In this document: piece by piece, positions 39,051 through 47,699 of the stretch
Layout of the letters: each line of letters starts with the position of its first letter
How positions within the stretch are numbered: the stretch's first letter is position 1
Source of the DNA: a virus
Virus record (IMG/VR): IMGVR_UViG_3300013093_000029
Span: 1-64,000 of that record
Direction: 5' to 3' (one strand)
DNA length: 64,000 bases
The notes under the pieces: generated by a model
Told to the model about the DNA's origin: nothing
Seen by the model: the letters and a program-made list of their open reading frames with translations, nothing else
Database searches by the model: none
Position numbers and translations under genes: made by a program

Positions 39051-40148
39051 CTATTTTAGCCCTGCTAAACGTTTGATATCAATGACATTGTCACCGTTTT
39101 CAATTACGTCAATTTTAGCAGATTTATCACCTGTCACTTCTTTACGACTTTCAGCAATCATCACTTTCTCAGCTTTGACTGTTGGTGCGTTGTTTAGAAC
39201 TGCTGGTAGATACTTATCGTATGCAGTTTGTAGTCTTTCTGTCTGCACACTCTCAAGAAGACTGATCATTACTTCAGCTTTCTCTTTGTTTAATGGTTTT
39301 AATAACTCTGTCATTTTCTCTTTACGAGCAATGCTTTCGTTAATAACTCGAACTTCACGGTTCTTAGTTTCAACTAATGCTTCTTTTTCAGCAATAACTT
39401 GTTTGCTTTCAGCTAATTGACGTTCTTTCTTAGCTAATTGAGCTTGAAGTTTAGCAAATTCTTTGTTCTCATTTAAGTGAGTAACAGCAAATTCTGCTGC
39501 GTATGCTTCAAATAAGCGACGACCGAACATGTTCTCACGAGCAGTTTGGATGTCTTCTTTTAGTTGAGCTAATTCTGACCCTAGGTTTTGTGCTACTGCT
39601 TCTTTAACAAGTTTAGAGCTACGTTTTACAAATGCTTGTTGTAATTCAGCTAATTTTGATTTAGCTTCAGCAACAAGTTTAACTTTTGTTTCAACTACAG
39701 CTTGTTTGTCTTGTTCAAACTCTTTGATCTCTTCAGCTAATGCACGGATAACAAATTTTTCTAACTTAGCAATGCTTTCGTTTTGAACTTTTTTATCTGT
39801 ACGTAACTCTTTGATCTCTTCAGCTAATTTACCAACCATAAAGTCGTTAAATTTACCTGTGCTTTCAACCATTTGACGTTTAAATTTCACGCGGTCTTCT
39901 GCAAGAGCTTGTTTCTCATCGGCGAACTCTTTAAGTTCAGCGGTAAGACTTTCAGTAACCATTTTGTCTAGAGCTTCAACCATTACAGCTTTGTCATGTG
40001 AATAGCGGTTTGCGAATTCTTCACGCAATTCAGCGCGAATCGTTTCACGTGCTTCATTAATTTGACTTTCCCAAGCTTCTGTAATAGCAGTTTGGGTAGA
40101 CTCATTAATAATGCCGCTTTCCAACAATGGTTTGATAGCGTCTAACAT
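39051..40148 (-). CDS. gp22: gp22, prohead scaffold protein
   Basis: A 365-residue, highly charged coiled-coil protein of Lys/Glu/Ala/Leu heptads, as expected for the gp22 core scaffold around which gp23 assembles. Repeated phrases such as LAEEIKEL and FADEKQALAEDRVKFK show internal duplication. Early (L/I)-x-E sites (LLE|S, INE|S) would be cut by gp21 during maturation. It ends VIDIKRLAGLK, a motif shared with other head-region proteins here. T4 gp22 has 269 residues. Order gp20-core-gp21-gp22-gp23 is conserved with T4. Confidence 0.9.
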   Translation of the reverse strand: MLDAIKPLLESGIINESTQTAITEAWESQINEARETIRAELREEFANRYSHDKAVMVEALDKMVTESLTAELKEFADEKQALAEDRVKFKRQMVESTGKFNDFMVGKLAEEIKELRTDKKVQNESIAKLEKFVIRALAEEIKEFEQDKQAVVETKVKLVAEAKSKLAELQQAFVKRSSKLVKEAVAQNLGSELAQLKEDIQTARENMFGRRLFEAYAAEFAVTHLNENKEFAKLQAQLAKKERQLAESKQVIAEKEALVETKNREVRVINESIARKEKMTELLKPLNKEKAEVMISLLESVQTERLQTAYDKYLPAVLNNAPTVKAEKVMIAESRKEVTGDKSAKIDVIENGDNVIDIKRLAGLK

Positions 40149-40157
40149 TCTGATCTC

Positions 40158-40799
40158 CTATTTAATTTTAAGATCTTTGATTAAGCGTGTTACATGCTCT
40201 TTCAAATACTTTTGTACTTTTTGATCTGCACTGGCTTCACGTGCCATTTCGAATACCTTACTGCCACCACGCATATTCATCAGTCCTTCGTAAATCGCTG
40301 TTGGATACGCATTAGGTGCGCTTGGTTGTGCAACTACATCTACTGTGACTATTTCAAAGTCACTTACTTTGCCATCAGCCTCGTTAACGTTACCGCTACC
40401 GCGACTAGATACGCCTAGTTTCACACCTGACTCTAACATAGTCTGAACTAACTGACCCATTGGAGTAGGTAAAATCTTTAATTTGCCAAAGCCATTAGGT
40501 CCATCCATCCACATATCTGTAATCATGTGGCTTACACGGTCTAGGTTAATTTTCAAATCATCAGGGTGATCTACTTCGCCTAAAACGCTGTAGCCACCCT
40601 TGATTTGTTCATTTAACGTAGAAACGGCTTTTTCAATTTCATTTACAGGGTACACACGCTCATTGTGATTACGTACACCACCTTGAATGAATATACCTTT
40701 CATATAACAGTTCTTGCCTTTGCCGTCATGTGAATCCTCAGTAAGGATCTCCAATCTTGCCGCATCGTATGTTAAGTTTTCTTTAAGGTATAAAGCCAT
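40158..40799 (-). CDS. gp21: gp21, prohead protease
   Basis: A 213-residue serine protease of the gp21 (herpesvirus-like) type. Key motifs are GEVDHP with the catalytic His at about 78 and GVSSRGSG with the catalytic Ser at about 131-132, followed by EIVTVDVVAQPSAP. gp21 is activated inside the prohead, cleaves gp22, gp23 and internal proteins at (L/I)-x-E and then itself. Length equals T4 gp21 (212). It lies between the core protein and scaffold genes, as in T4. Confidence 0.95.
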   Translation of the reverse strand: MALYLKENLTYDAARLEILTEDSHDGKGKNCYMKGIFIQGGVRNHNERVYPVNEIEKAVSTLNEQIKGGYSVLGEVDHPDDLKINLDRVSHMITDMWMDGPNGFGKLKILPTPMGQLVQTMLESGVKLGVSSRGSGNVNEADGKVSDFEIVTVDVVAQPSAPNAYPTAIYEGLMNMRGGSKVFEMAREASADQKVQKYLKEHVTRLIKDLKIK

Positions 40800-40812
40800 T
40801 TTTGTTTCCTAA

Positions 40813-41739
40813 TTAAGCACGTGGTTTAAGTGTGCTTTGTTTGTTTACTGGACGACTACCGTCATTACCAGCTAATTTACCTTCACCAGCGCCTTTCTTC
40901 TCAGCACCGTGGCCGCCGTCACCTTTACCGTCCCAAACTTTCTTGCTACCTGGTACGTTTTTGAATTGACCTGCGTGTGGTAAATCACCTTTCTTTTTAG
41001 CATTTGGATGTGGTGTTGTGCCATCTGGAGCAGTTTCTGCTTTACCAGTAGCAATGTTTTTGCCGCTAGCTGAACCGGCACCTAGTGGATTTTTACCTGC
41101 TACAATACCTTTATCATTAACTGTTGGTTTTTGGCTACGTGCACCTGTACCAGCTAAAGCACCTTCTGAATTACCAGGAGCTGCTACTTTTTCTACATAT
41201 TCACGAACGATAGATTCATCCAAATCTTCGTCGTCTTCTTCGTCTTCGTCATCTTCTTCTTTTGACTCGTACATGCCTTCCATTTCATCTTCAGCACCAA
41301 ATTCTTCTTCGTGGCCAAATTCTGGATCATCAATACCGTCATGATGTTCTGGCTCGTGAGCTTCATCAGCCATTAGTGCATCAAATTCAGCTTTAAGTTC
41401 GTCAAGTGCATCTTCAAGATCTAAAACGCGATCTTCGATTTCTGCTTCTTCGTGTTCTTCGCCGCCAAATTCTTCTTCACCGCCGAATTCACCTTCTGTG
41501 TCTTCATCGCTACCAAAGTCTTCATCTTCTTCTTCAGAAATGCCTTCTTCGTCTGATGTAACTTCGTCAACTAAGTTTTCAACTTCGTTGCCGCCGATTG
41601 TTTCATCTAAATCTTCTTCTTCTACTAAGCTCTCATAGATGTCGCGAGATTTCTCAACAACGATCTGATGGAATAATTCACGAGCTTTGTCATTTTCATC
41701 ATTAATGATGAACTCAACTAACTGTTCGTATTTGTTCAT
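40813..41739 (-). CDS. gp68: gp68-like prohead core protein
   Basis: A 308-residue protein. The N-terminal ~50 residues (MNKYEQLVEFIINDENDKAR, ELFHQIVVEKSRDIYESLV) match the prohead core proteins in this position in aquatic T4-like phages. The centre is extremely acidic (runs of E and D between about 50 and 180), and the C-terminal ~120 residues are basic and Gly/Ala/Lys-rich. The T4 genes 67/68 here are much smaller (80 and 141), so this is an expanded version. The acidic middle probably becomes internal peptides after gp21 cleavage. The leader has tandem hairpins. Confidence 0.75.
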   Translation of the reverse strand: MNKYEQLVEFIINDENDKARELFHQIVVEKSRDIYESLVEEEDLDETIGGNEVENLVDEVTSDEEGISEEEDEDFGSDEDTEGEFGGEEEFGGEEHEEAEIEDRVLDLEDALDELKAEFDALMADEAHEPEHHDGIDDPEFGHEEEFGAEDEMEGMYESKEEDDEDEEDDEDLDESIVREYVEKVAAPGNSEGALAGTGARSQKPTVNDKGIVAGKNPLGAGSASGKNIATGKAETAPDGTTPHPNAKKKGDLPHAGQFKNVPGSKKVWDGKGDGGHGAEKKGAGEGKLAGNDGSRPVNKQSTLKPRA

Positions 41740-41760
41740 TATGAACTCCTTGTGATAATA

Positions 41761-41791
41761 TAAGTTTCGAAACTTACATCTGTATGATGTA
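41761..41791 (-). promoter_or_regulatory. Tandem hairpins in the leader of the core-protein gene
   Basis: TAAGTT (41761-41766) pairs with AACTTA (41771-41776), and TACATC (41775-41780) pairs with GATGTA (41786-41791). They lie just upstream of the AAGGAG ribosome site. They may tune translation or mRNA stability. Confidence 0.35.
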
Positions 41792-41866
41792 TTATGTTTA
41801 TATATTTACAAAATTTATTAAAAAGTGGGGTTTTATGCTATGTTTTTGAGTCAAAACGAGAGATAA

Positions 41867-42091
41867 CTACATTCCACCTTGTTCTTGCGGTGGTGCTTTG
41901 TATTGAATTTGCACAGCGTCAATCTTCTTTTCATGTTCTAATTTACGAATGTCATTCATGATTCTTAGACGATTTAGCTGTTTTAAAGTTAATTTAGTCT
42001 TGCGGAGGTCTTTGAGTTTGATAACAGAATTGTCATCTTTCTCATCATAATATCCCGCAGGAGTAGGTTCAAGAATTTCAAATAGGTTCAT
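41867..42091 (-). CDS. Small conserved protein after portal gene
   Basis: I use the ATG at 42091 (MNLFEILEPTPAGYYDEKDD; 74 residues); a TTG start at 42106 would add five residues. The protein is charged and helical (LRKTKLTLKQLNRLRIMNDI). I recall proteins with this N-terminus directly after the portal gene in aquatic T4-like phages; function unknown, probably prohead core (the T4 gene 67 position). A late-like core (GGTAAATA, one mismatch) ends exactly 5 nt before the ATG and no ribosome site is present. Confidence 0.7.
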   Translation of the reverse strand: MNLFEILEPTPAGYYDEKDDNSVIKLKDLRKTKLTLKQLNRLRIMNDIRKLEHEKKIDAVQIQYKAPPQEQGGM

Positions 42092-42111
42092 AACGTTATT
42101 TACCAAAAATA

Positions 42112-43833
42112 TTATAAACCTAATCCGCCACCTTGTGAGCCAGCACCTGTGGGTGCGCTTTGAGGAGCACCTGCTTCTTGTGCGCCTCCTTGTGGCGTAC
42201 CTTGTGCGCCTGCTTCCGGTGCTTCTTGTGGACTTAGAGTGTCCATATCTTGTTGCAGACCGGCATTTGTAACACCTACAGCACGTAGACCAGCTTGTGG
42301 TATTTCTGTATCTTCAACAGCACCGTTTTCTTGTGCCCATAATTCATCATTACGTTGCATTTCTTCTTCACTTAGGTCCAAGTAACGTTCTAATAAGAAA
42401 CGTTTGCTCAAGTAAGGAATAGGCTCTAGCTGTGTAAATGTGCTAATACGAACTTGATCGACTTCTGCTTGACGATACTTAGCAAAGTTTTGTGGTTCGT
42501 TAAAACGCAATTCAAATAGTGCATTATCAATATTAATACCTCTCCAACGCATAAACATCTTAAATTCGTTGTCAAGTTTTTCTGCAATCATCTTTTGAAG
42601 GCGCATACAATATTGATTAAAGCGCCACTCTTGGATCAATGCTGTGGTTGTTTTACCGTCACTGAATGTACGTTCACCTTCATCTGTACCTGTAGGTAAG
42701 TATGAGCTAGGTATACGTAGACCACGGAACATTTTGTTAGTAAAATAACGCAGGTCAGTAATTTCACCTAGGTTTTGACCACCTGGGAATACATCTACGC
42801 TACTACCACGGCCGTCTGCTGTAACAGGGAAGAAATAATCCTCGTTCGTTGACAGTGGATTGTATGTAGCATCCATCATGTTAACACCGCCACCAGTTTG
42901 TGTAGGGATACGACGTTGGTGAATTTCATTTTTAACACGATCAACATAGGCCATGGCCATGTGGGTTGGCATGTTACCTACGTCAATTTTGAATACACGA
43001 CGTTCTGGTGCACGTTGTATGCGGTAAATGATAATACTATCTTCTAATAGTTCTTTTTGTTTAAAAATCTTAAAGATACTTTCTAATACACTAGTACCGA
43101 ATGGCCAATTTAGGTCTAGACCTTCTGTTAGACTTAGATGTACTACGTGTTCTGCATCAATAACAGCTTCGTTTTTAGCATGACTAAAACGGCTACCCCC
43201 ACTGTACGGAGTTTGCGGTTGTACATAACTACCACTAGGTCCACCTACTTGTGGGTGATTAATAAATGTATCACTCGAGCTTAAGGCTGTGGCTGTTAAG
43301 TTTTGGAAGTTAATATTTAGATCTTTGATAACATATTGTTCCGGCTTCTTGCCTTCTGCTTCGTTAACAATAACCTTAGTTACTTTAAACATTTCTGTCC
43401 AGTATAACTTAAAGTCTTCTGGATCACGTAGGAATACTTGATCACCGTACTTAATACAGTTACGGAATAGTTTAAACAGGCGTTTGTTTAGGTCGTTTAA
43501 TGTTACCCACTGTTGTAGTTGATCTTTTAGAATCTTAACTTCGTTGTCTGTTGGATCTTCTTTGAAGAATAGGTCAAATCCTGTGCCGTTTTCAATGTTA
43601 GTTTGTGTACTAAACTCAGCAATAATGTCTAGGGCAGCATTAATTTCACTGTCCATGTCCATTTGCTCGTATTGGTTGTATCGTTCTGTACGATTTGGAT
43701 GCCCAATGTACACTTCTGGTAGTTGACTCGCAAAGTTGCGATAGCCTGCGTCTGGTAAATTATTATTACCACCGCCCAGTGGGCTCATCATACCGCTAGT
43801 GTTAGCAGTCTTAAAATACTTTTTCCACGCCAT
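42112..43833 (-). CDS. gp20: gp20, portal protein
   Basis: The 573-residue protein has the gp20 signature regions: YEQMDMDSEINAALDIIAEF (about 51-70), LFRNCIKYGDQVF, RAPERRVFKIDVGNMP, YFTNKMFRGLRIPSSYLPTG and QEWRFNQYCMRLQKMIAEKL. Twelve copies form the ring through which gp17 pumps DNA and to which the neck attaches. Length is near T4 gp20 (524). The C-terminus is Gly/Ala/Gln-rich and likely disordered. It is the first gene of the head cassette and has its own late promoter. Confidence 0.95.
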   Translation of the reverse strand: MAWKKYFKTANTSGMMSPLGGGNNNLPDAGYRNFASQLPEVYIGHPNRTERYNQYEQMDMDSEINAALDIIAEFSTQTNIENGTGFDLFFKEDPTDNEVKILKDQLQQWVTLNDLNKRLFKLFRNCIKYGDQVFLRDPEDFKLYWTEMFKVTKVIVNEAEGKKPEQYVIKDLNINFQNLTATALSSSDTFINHPQVGGPSGSYVQPQTPYSGGSRFSHAKNEAVIDAEHVVHLSLTEGLDLNWPFGTSVLESIFKIFKQKELLEDSIIIYRIQRAPERRVFKIDVGNMPTHMAMAYVDRVKNEIHQRRIPTQTGGGVNMMDATYNPLSTNEDYFFPVTADGRGSSVDVFPGGQNLGEITDLRYFTNKMFRGLRIPSSYLPTGTDEGERTFSDGKTTTALIQEWRFNQYCMRLQKMIAEKLDNEFKMFMRWRGINIDNALFELRFNEPQNFAKYRQAEVDQVRISTFTQLEPIPYLSKRFLLERYLDLSEEEMQRNDELWAQENGAVEDTEIPQAGLRAVGVTNAGLQQDMDTLSPQEAPEAGAQGTPQGGAQEAGAPQSAPTGAGSQGGGLGL

Positions 43834-43852
43834 ATTTGTTTAACCTAGGTTG

Positions 43853-43860
43853 TATTTATT
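43853..43860 (-). promoter_or_regulatory. Late promoter AATAAATA for portal
   Basis: AATAAATA on the minus strand, predicted start near 43847, 14 nt before the gp20 ATG. The palindrome AACCTAGGTT (43842-43851) lies between. Confidence 0.55.
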
Positions 43861-43891
43861 ATTTAACTAAAATTACAGTTTGCTATAAATT

Positions 43892-46493
43892 TTAATTAGT
43901 GTTTGCTGCTACTCTAGCTGTATGATCTACGTTTTGTTTCATTAGTCTAGCAATTTCTGCTAAATGAGCTGTAGCTTCTGCAGAACTAACATCACCGCGT
44001 TCCTCGTCGTCCCATTGTTTATATACTTTCTTAATAGGATCTGCTTCTGGACGTTTCATAAACTCTTCTTGCAGTTGATTTACGTCAAAACCTTCAAAGC
44101 CTTTCATACGATCTTTAATCACACCCCAACGATCTTCATTCATGCTAACCTTTGGTTGATAATCGTTTTCTCCGAATCGCTGACCTTTCATTTCACGCAT
44201 AGCATCAATAGCTGTTACCAGACTTTCAACTGTGGCATTACTCAATACGCTACTAGGTCCGTTAGTAGTAACCGGACTAGTTGCTGTTTGATTAAATCCT
44301 TGAAGTTGTTTAGCTATTTCAGCTTGCAATACCGGCGAGTTGACTACAGTTTTGTCCATACCGTCATCGCCGGTTAGGTTTCCAGATTGTAACTTCATGG
44401 CATTTATTACATCAAGTAATTTACCAGTTGATACTGTACTTAATACACTACTCGGGCCACTAATAAGTTCAGGGCCGTTTTCACCAGCAATACCTAGTTT
44501 ACCTACACCAATTGCACCACCTTTATCATGTTTAGCAACGGATTTCATGTAATCAGATTGCCAATCACTAGGCTTATTAGCCTGTGCAGCATTTGCATTT
44601 TGTGTAGCAGCAAAATCTCTTATACGTTTTTCATATTCTGCTTGCGTTTCATTTGGTTGTTTTAAGAACGCTGTACTTGATGCTCCTACTCCTTCGGCTT
44701 TATTTTCGCCTGTAGCTACTTGTGTCATAGCCGCAGTTCTATTTTCTTTTGCGATCCCAGGAGTATGAGTTTTAATACCAAGATCAGCAAGCATATCCTG
44801 TACTTGGCTTAACATTGCTTTGCTTACTTCGGCAAATTTTGCTATAGCAGGTGTTAATTCTTGTTGAAGTGCTTTTTTCAAATCTTGCGCAGCTTCTTCT
44901 GCGCCTGTTACACTCTTAGTTAGATCATCATTTGCATCTTTTTGTGTTACTCCAGCCTCTGCTCCATCTACAGCAGCTTTTGTATATTGATTGTTGGCAT
45001 CAATTTGTTTAGACATTGATGCAGAAAGATCTTTTATAGCACCATCAGCAAAATATCCAGCACGAGCCAATCCTTGGTTAGAGAGAATAGATTTATTAAT
45101 CGTTTCACCGTACTTGGCATTTAAATCTGCACCTTTTTTGTAAGTTAATGTATTACTTTCCCATGCTGCATATAATTCACTGGCTTTATCTTTAGCACCT
45201 CTTACTTGTGCTTCATACATTGCACCTTCTTCGTTAATAACTGCGCCATGTGATGCAACACGATCTTTGAAATTTTTCAGCTCAAGATCTGTCATACTTG
45301 TCATAGCCTGCTGAATAGCAGCTTGTTGTTCAGGTGATTTTTTAGCCAATTCCTGTCTAAATATTAGTTCTTTAGATGCTTGTTCAGCAACTTCCATTTT
45401 CTTTTTAGCATCTTCACCTGTAATACTAGCAATTAAACGTAGATTTTCTGCATATTTTTGTGTAGCATCTTGCACATTCTTATCAGTAACTGTTTTACCA
45501 GTGATACGCATCTGTTTAGTAACATCGGCCATTAGACCTACTTGTTCTTCAAACCCGTAACCTAATTTTAATAGCTGTTCTTGTGCGCCCGATTCTTTTA
45601 GTGCCTTACCGACACGACCTAACATCTTAGTGCCTTCAGTTACACTAATGCCAGCTGATGCAATCTTTTCACTGCTGGCTTTAACAACATTTGACATTTG
45701 CTCAATAGTTAAACCGGCATCTCCTGCGGCATTGCGCATACCAGTCATGCCATCAGTAAACAGAGCCCCGCTAGCCGACATTTGATTAAATGCTTTGTAT
45801 GTTTTTTCTACTTCTTTGCTTAAGATCTCAACACCAAACTTAGCTAATTTAGTCATTGACTCTGAACTAGCGTCTAGTGCTGATCCGAGTATTTTTGCCG
45901 CGCCGCCGACTATAAATCCAAGTCCTTCAGTTTCGACTCCTGCAGCCATAGCTACATCACCAAAGGTACTTAATAGCTTACCAGCGCCTTTAGCCGCAGA
46001 TCCTGCCATGTCAATGCCTGCGGTCATCAGATCTGTAGATAATTGTGTTCCGCTAGCATCGTCTTGAAGATTTTTTACAAATTGTGCTGTACCTTGAGCA
46101 GCTCGACCTAGTATGTCTTTAGTTGCTTTACTAGTTGCATCTGCATATTTCTTAGTGGCTTCTTCAGCCATTTTAGTAGCAGCGGTCTTGGCTAACTCTG
46201 CTTTCATTGATTTCTTAACCGCTATTTCAGCCGCATCAGTAGTTTCATCTAGATCTTCAATAGAATCATTGAGTTCATCAATTTTCTTTTTTAGGTCGTC
46301 ATAGGTGGCTTTTTGCTTTTTAGCGTCTTTGGTTAACTTGTCAATTTCTTTTTGGAATTTTTCAGCAGATTTTCCAGACTTTTCGTAGATATCGTTTAAG
46401 TCCTTGCTGTTTGCGCCAAATCGTTCTAGGAATTCAGCAAACGCTCTTAATTGTTCTTCATTCATGCTTTTATAGACCTTGGTTTTAGCTACC
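43892..46493 (-). CDS. gp29: Tape measure protein (gp29-like)
   Basis: The 867-residue protein has the usual tape-measure layout: long helical N-terminus (heptads KLTKDAKKQKATYDDLKKKI), small-residue hydrophobic helices (GSAAKGAGKLLSTFGDVAMA; GLGFIVGGAAKILGSAL), more helices, and a C-terminal KHDKGGAIGVGKLGIAGENG-type segment followed by PELISGPS, common in tape measures. The gene sits beside the gp26-type hub genes as in T4. T4 gp29 has 590 residues; a larger protein predicts a longer tail. The start is uncertain: ATG at 46493 has no ribosome site and lies in a 5-bp hairpin; ATG at 46463 (MNEEQL) has AAGG upstream. Confidence 0.85.
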
Positions 46494-46500
46494 ATAAATA
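46493..46500 (+). promoter_or_regulatory. Late promoter CATAAATA for the gp26-type gene
   Basis: CATAAATA on the plus strand, predicted start near 46506; an AGGA ribosome site precedes the ATG at 46541. Confidence 0.65.
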
Positions 46501-46520
46501 TAAAATATGGTACTATCAAT

Positions 46521-46528
46521 TATTTATA
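46521..46528 (-). promoter_or_regulatory. Late promoter TATAAATA for the tape measure
   Basis: Exact TATAAATA on the minus strand, predicted start near 46515. It faces the plus-strand promoter at 46493-46500, so the two transcripts would overlap by about 10 nt at their 5' ends. Confidence 0.7.
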
Positions 46529-46540
46529 GGAAATAAAAAC

Positions 46541-47407
46541 ATGAGTCAAACTCCATCGTTTAATCAAGCTAACCCATTAGCTAGACACTTTAGACAACCA
46601 GTGATCTACACTAAACTACCTAGTCGCGGTCAGTTTTGGCCAGAAGGTAGTATAGACATCCCTGTTACAGGTGAAATTCCTATTCTAGCAATGAGTACTA
46701 AAGACGAAGTTATTCTACGCACACCAGATGCACTGTTAAACGGGCAAGGTGTTATTGATGTTATTCAAAGTTGCTGTCCAACTATTAAGAACGCATGGGA
46801 AACTCCTAGTATTGACGTAGACAGCATTATTATCAGTATTCGTATTGCTAGTTATGGTAATAATATGGAGTTTACCAGCACTTGCCCACACTGTAATACC
46901 CAGCATGACTATAGCGTTGATCTAGGAGTAGTTCTACAGGGCATCGAAACACCTAACTACAGTAGAGGTGTTGACGTAGATGGTCTTAAAATTAAACTAC
47001 GTCCGCAACCATACTTTAGTCTTAACAAAACTAACATCATTGCTTTTGAAGAACAGCAATTGTTACGATCACTACAGATGATTGAAGATAATTCAGACGA
47101 AGCACAGGCTAAATTTAATGCACAGCTGAATAAACTAATCGATCTTAACATTATGATCACTGCCGACAGTACAGAAAGCATTACCACAGAAGACGGACAA
47201 CTAGTAACTGATCGTAGTTTTATCAAAGAGTTCTACACAAACTGTGATAATAAAACAGTTAAAGCGGTTAAAGCTCGTTTAGATGAATATAACAAACAAG
47301 CCAACATTAAACCATTTAATGTTATCTGTAGCGAAGAAGACTGCGCTAAGCCATTTGATATTGATATTATATTCGATTTTGCAAGTTTTTTCGGAAAAGG
47401 CTCTTAA
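46541..47407 (+). CDS. gp26: Baseplate hub assembly protein (gp26/gp51 type)
   Basis: I use the ATG at 46541 (MSQTPSFNQANPLARHFRQP; 288 residues), which has a good ribosome site; an in-frame start at 46451 lies upstream of the promoter. LPSRGQFWPEGSIDIPVTGE and ILAMSTKDEVILRTPDALLN are typical of T4-like baseplate hub proteins of the gp26/gp51 type. Cysteine pairs CPHC (about 115-118) and CSEEDC (about 268-273) suggest a metal site. It probably helps assemble the baseplate hub and tape measure. Near its end is a TTTTTTC slippery heptamer leading in -1 frame into the next ORF. Confidence 0.75.
   Translation: MSQTPSFNQANPLARHFRQPVIYTKLPSRGQFWPEGSIDIPVTGEIPILAMSTKDEVILRTPDALLNGQGVIDVIQSCCPTIKNAWETPSIDVDSIIISIRIASYGNNMEFTSTCPHCNTQHDYSVDLGVVLQGIETPNYSRGVDVDGLKIKLRPQPYFSLNKTNIIAFEEQQLLRSLQMIEDNSDEAQAKFNAQLNKLIDLNIMITADSTESITTEDGQLVTDRSFIKEFYTNCDNKTVKAVKARLDEYNKQANIKPFNVICSEEDCAKPFDIDIIFDFASFFGKGS
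47386..47392 (+). promoter_or_regulatory. Candidate -1 ribosomal frameshift site
   Basis: The heptamer T TTT TTC lies in the proper frame of the gp26-type gene (AG[T TTT TTC] GGA). A -1 slip there reads CGG AAA AGG CTC TTA and stays open into the 64-codon ORF, giving a fusion of about 360 residues. Confidence 0.55.
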
Positions 47408-47427
47408 CTCTAGATAACGCCAGCGTC

Positions 47428-47622
47428 GTGTCCTTACTCGAAGGATATGACAAAGAAGTAAGAGCCTTAAAAGATGATGCGTTACGTATGTGTTGGTATA
47501 TGCGTGGTGGGTTAAGTTATGATGATGCTATGTTGCTAAGTCAAACAGAAAAAGAAATTATCAATAAGATAGTTAAAGATAATTTAGAAACTACCCAAAA
47601 GAGTCATTTGCCTTTCTTTTAA
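47428..47622 (+). CDS. Small hub/tail assembly ORF, possibly made as a frameshift fusion
   Basis: A 64-codon ORF from a GTG (EGYDKEVRALKDDALRMCWY, then MRGGLSYDDAMLLSQTEKEI). It resembles a small conserved ORF after gp26 in aquatic T4-like phages that I recall with a WYMRG motif. The GTG has no ribosome site in the usual window. The reading frame stays open upstream to the slippery site at 47386-47392, so it may be translated as the C-terminal part of a -1 frameshift product, like the G/GT tail chaperones of lambda and E/E' of P2. In T4 the hub genes 26 and 51 are adjacent. Confidence 0.65.
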   Translation: MSLLEGYDKEVRALKDDALRMCWYMRGGLSYDDAMLLSQTEKEIINKIVKDNLETTQKSHLPFF

Positions 47623-47699
47623 TAAAAGTCATTATATTACATACAAGAGTAGTTGTGTGGCATATATTCTAGACTAATCCATTTGTGTAGTATAATTCG
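47623..47699. other. Non-coding, AT-rich flank of the structured region
   Basis: This gap follows the hub ORF. It contains TATAAT (47691-47696) on the plus strand but no good -35 at 16-18 nt (TAGACT lies at 15 nt), so I do not call a promoter. No ORF is seen on either strand. Confidence 0.5.

Noticed and set aside
47668-47696. TATAAT at 47691-47696 as a plus-strand promoter
   Set aside because: Only TAGACT at a 15-nt spacing is available as -35, and a terminator follows directly.
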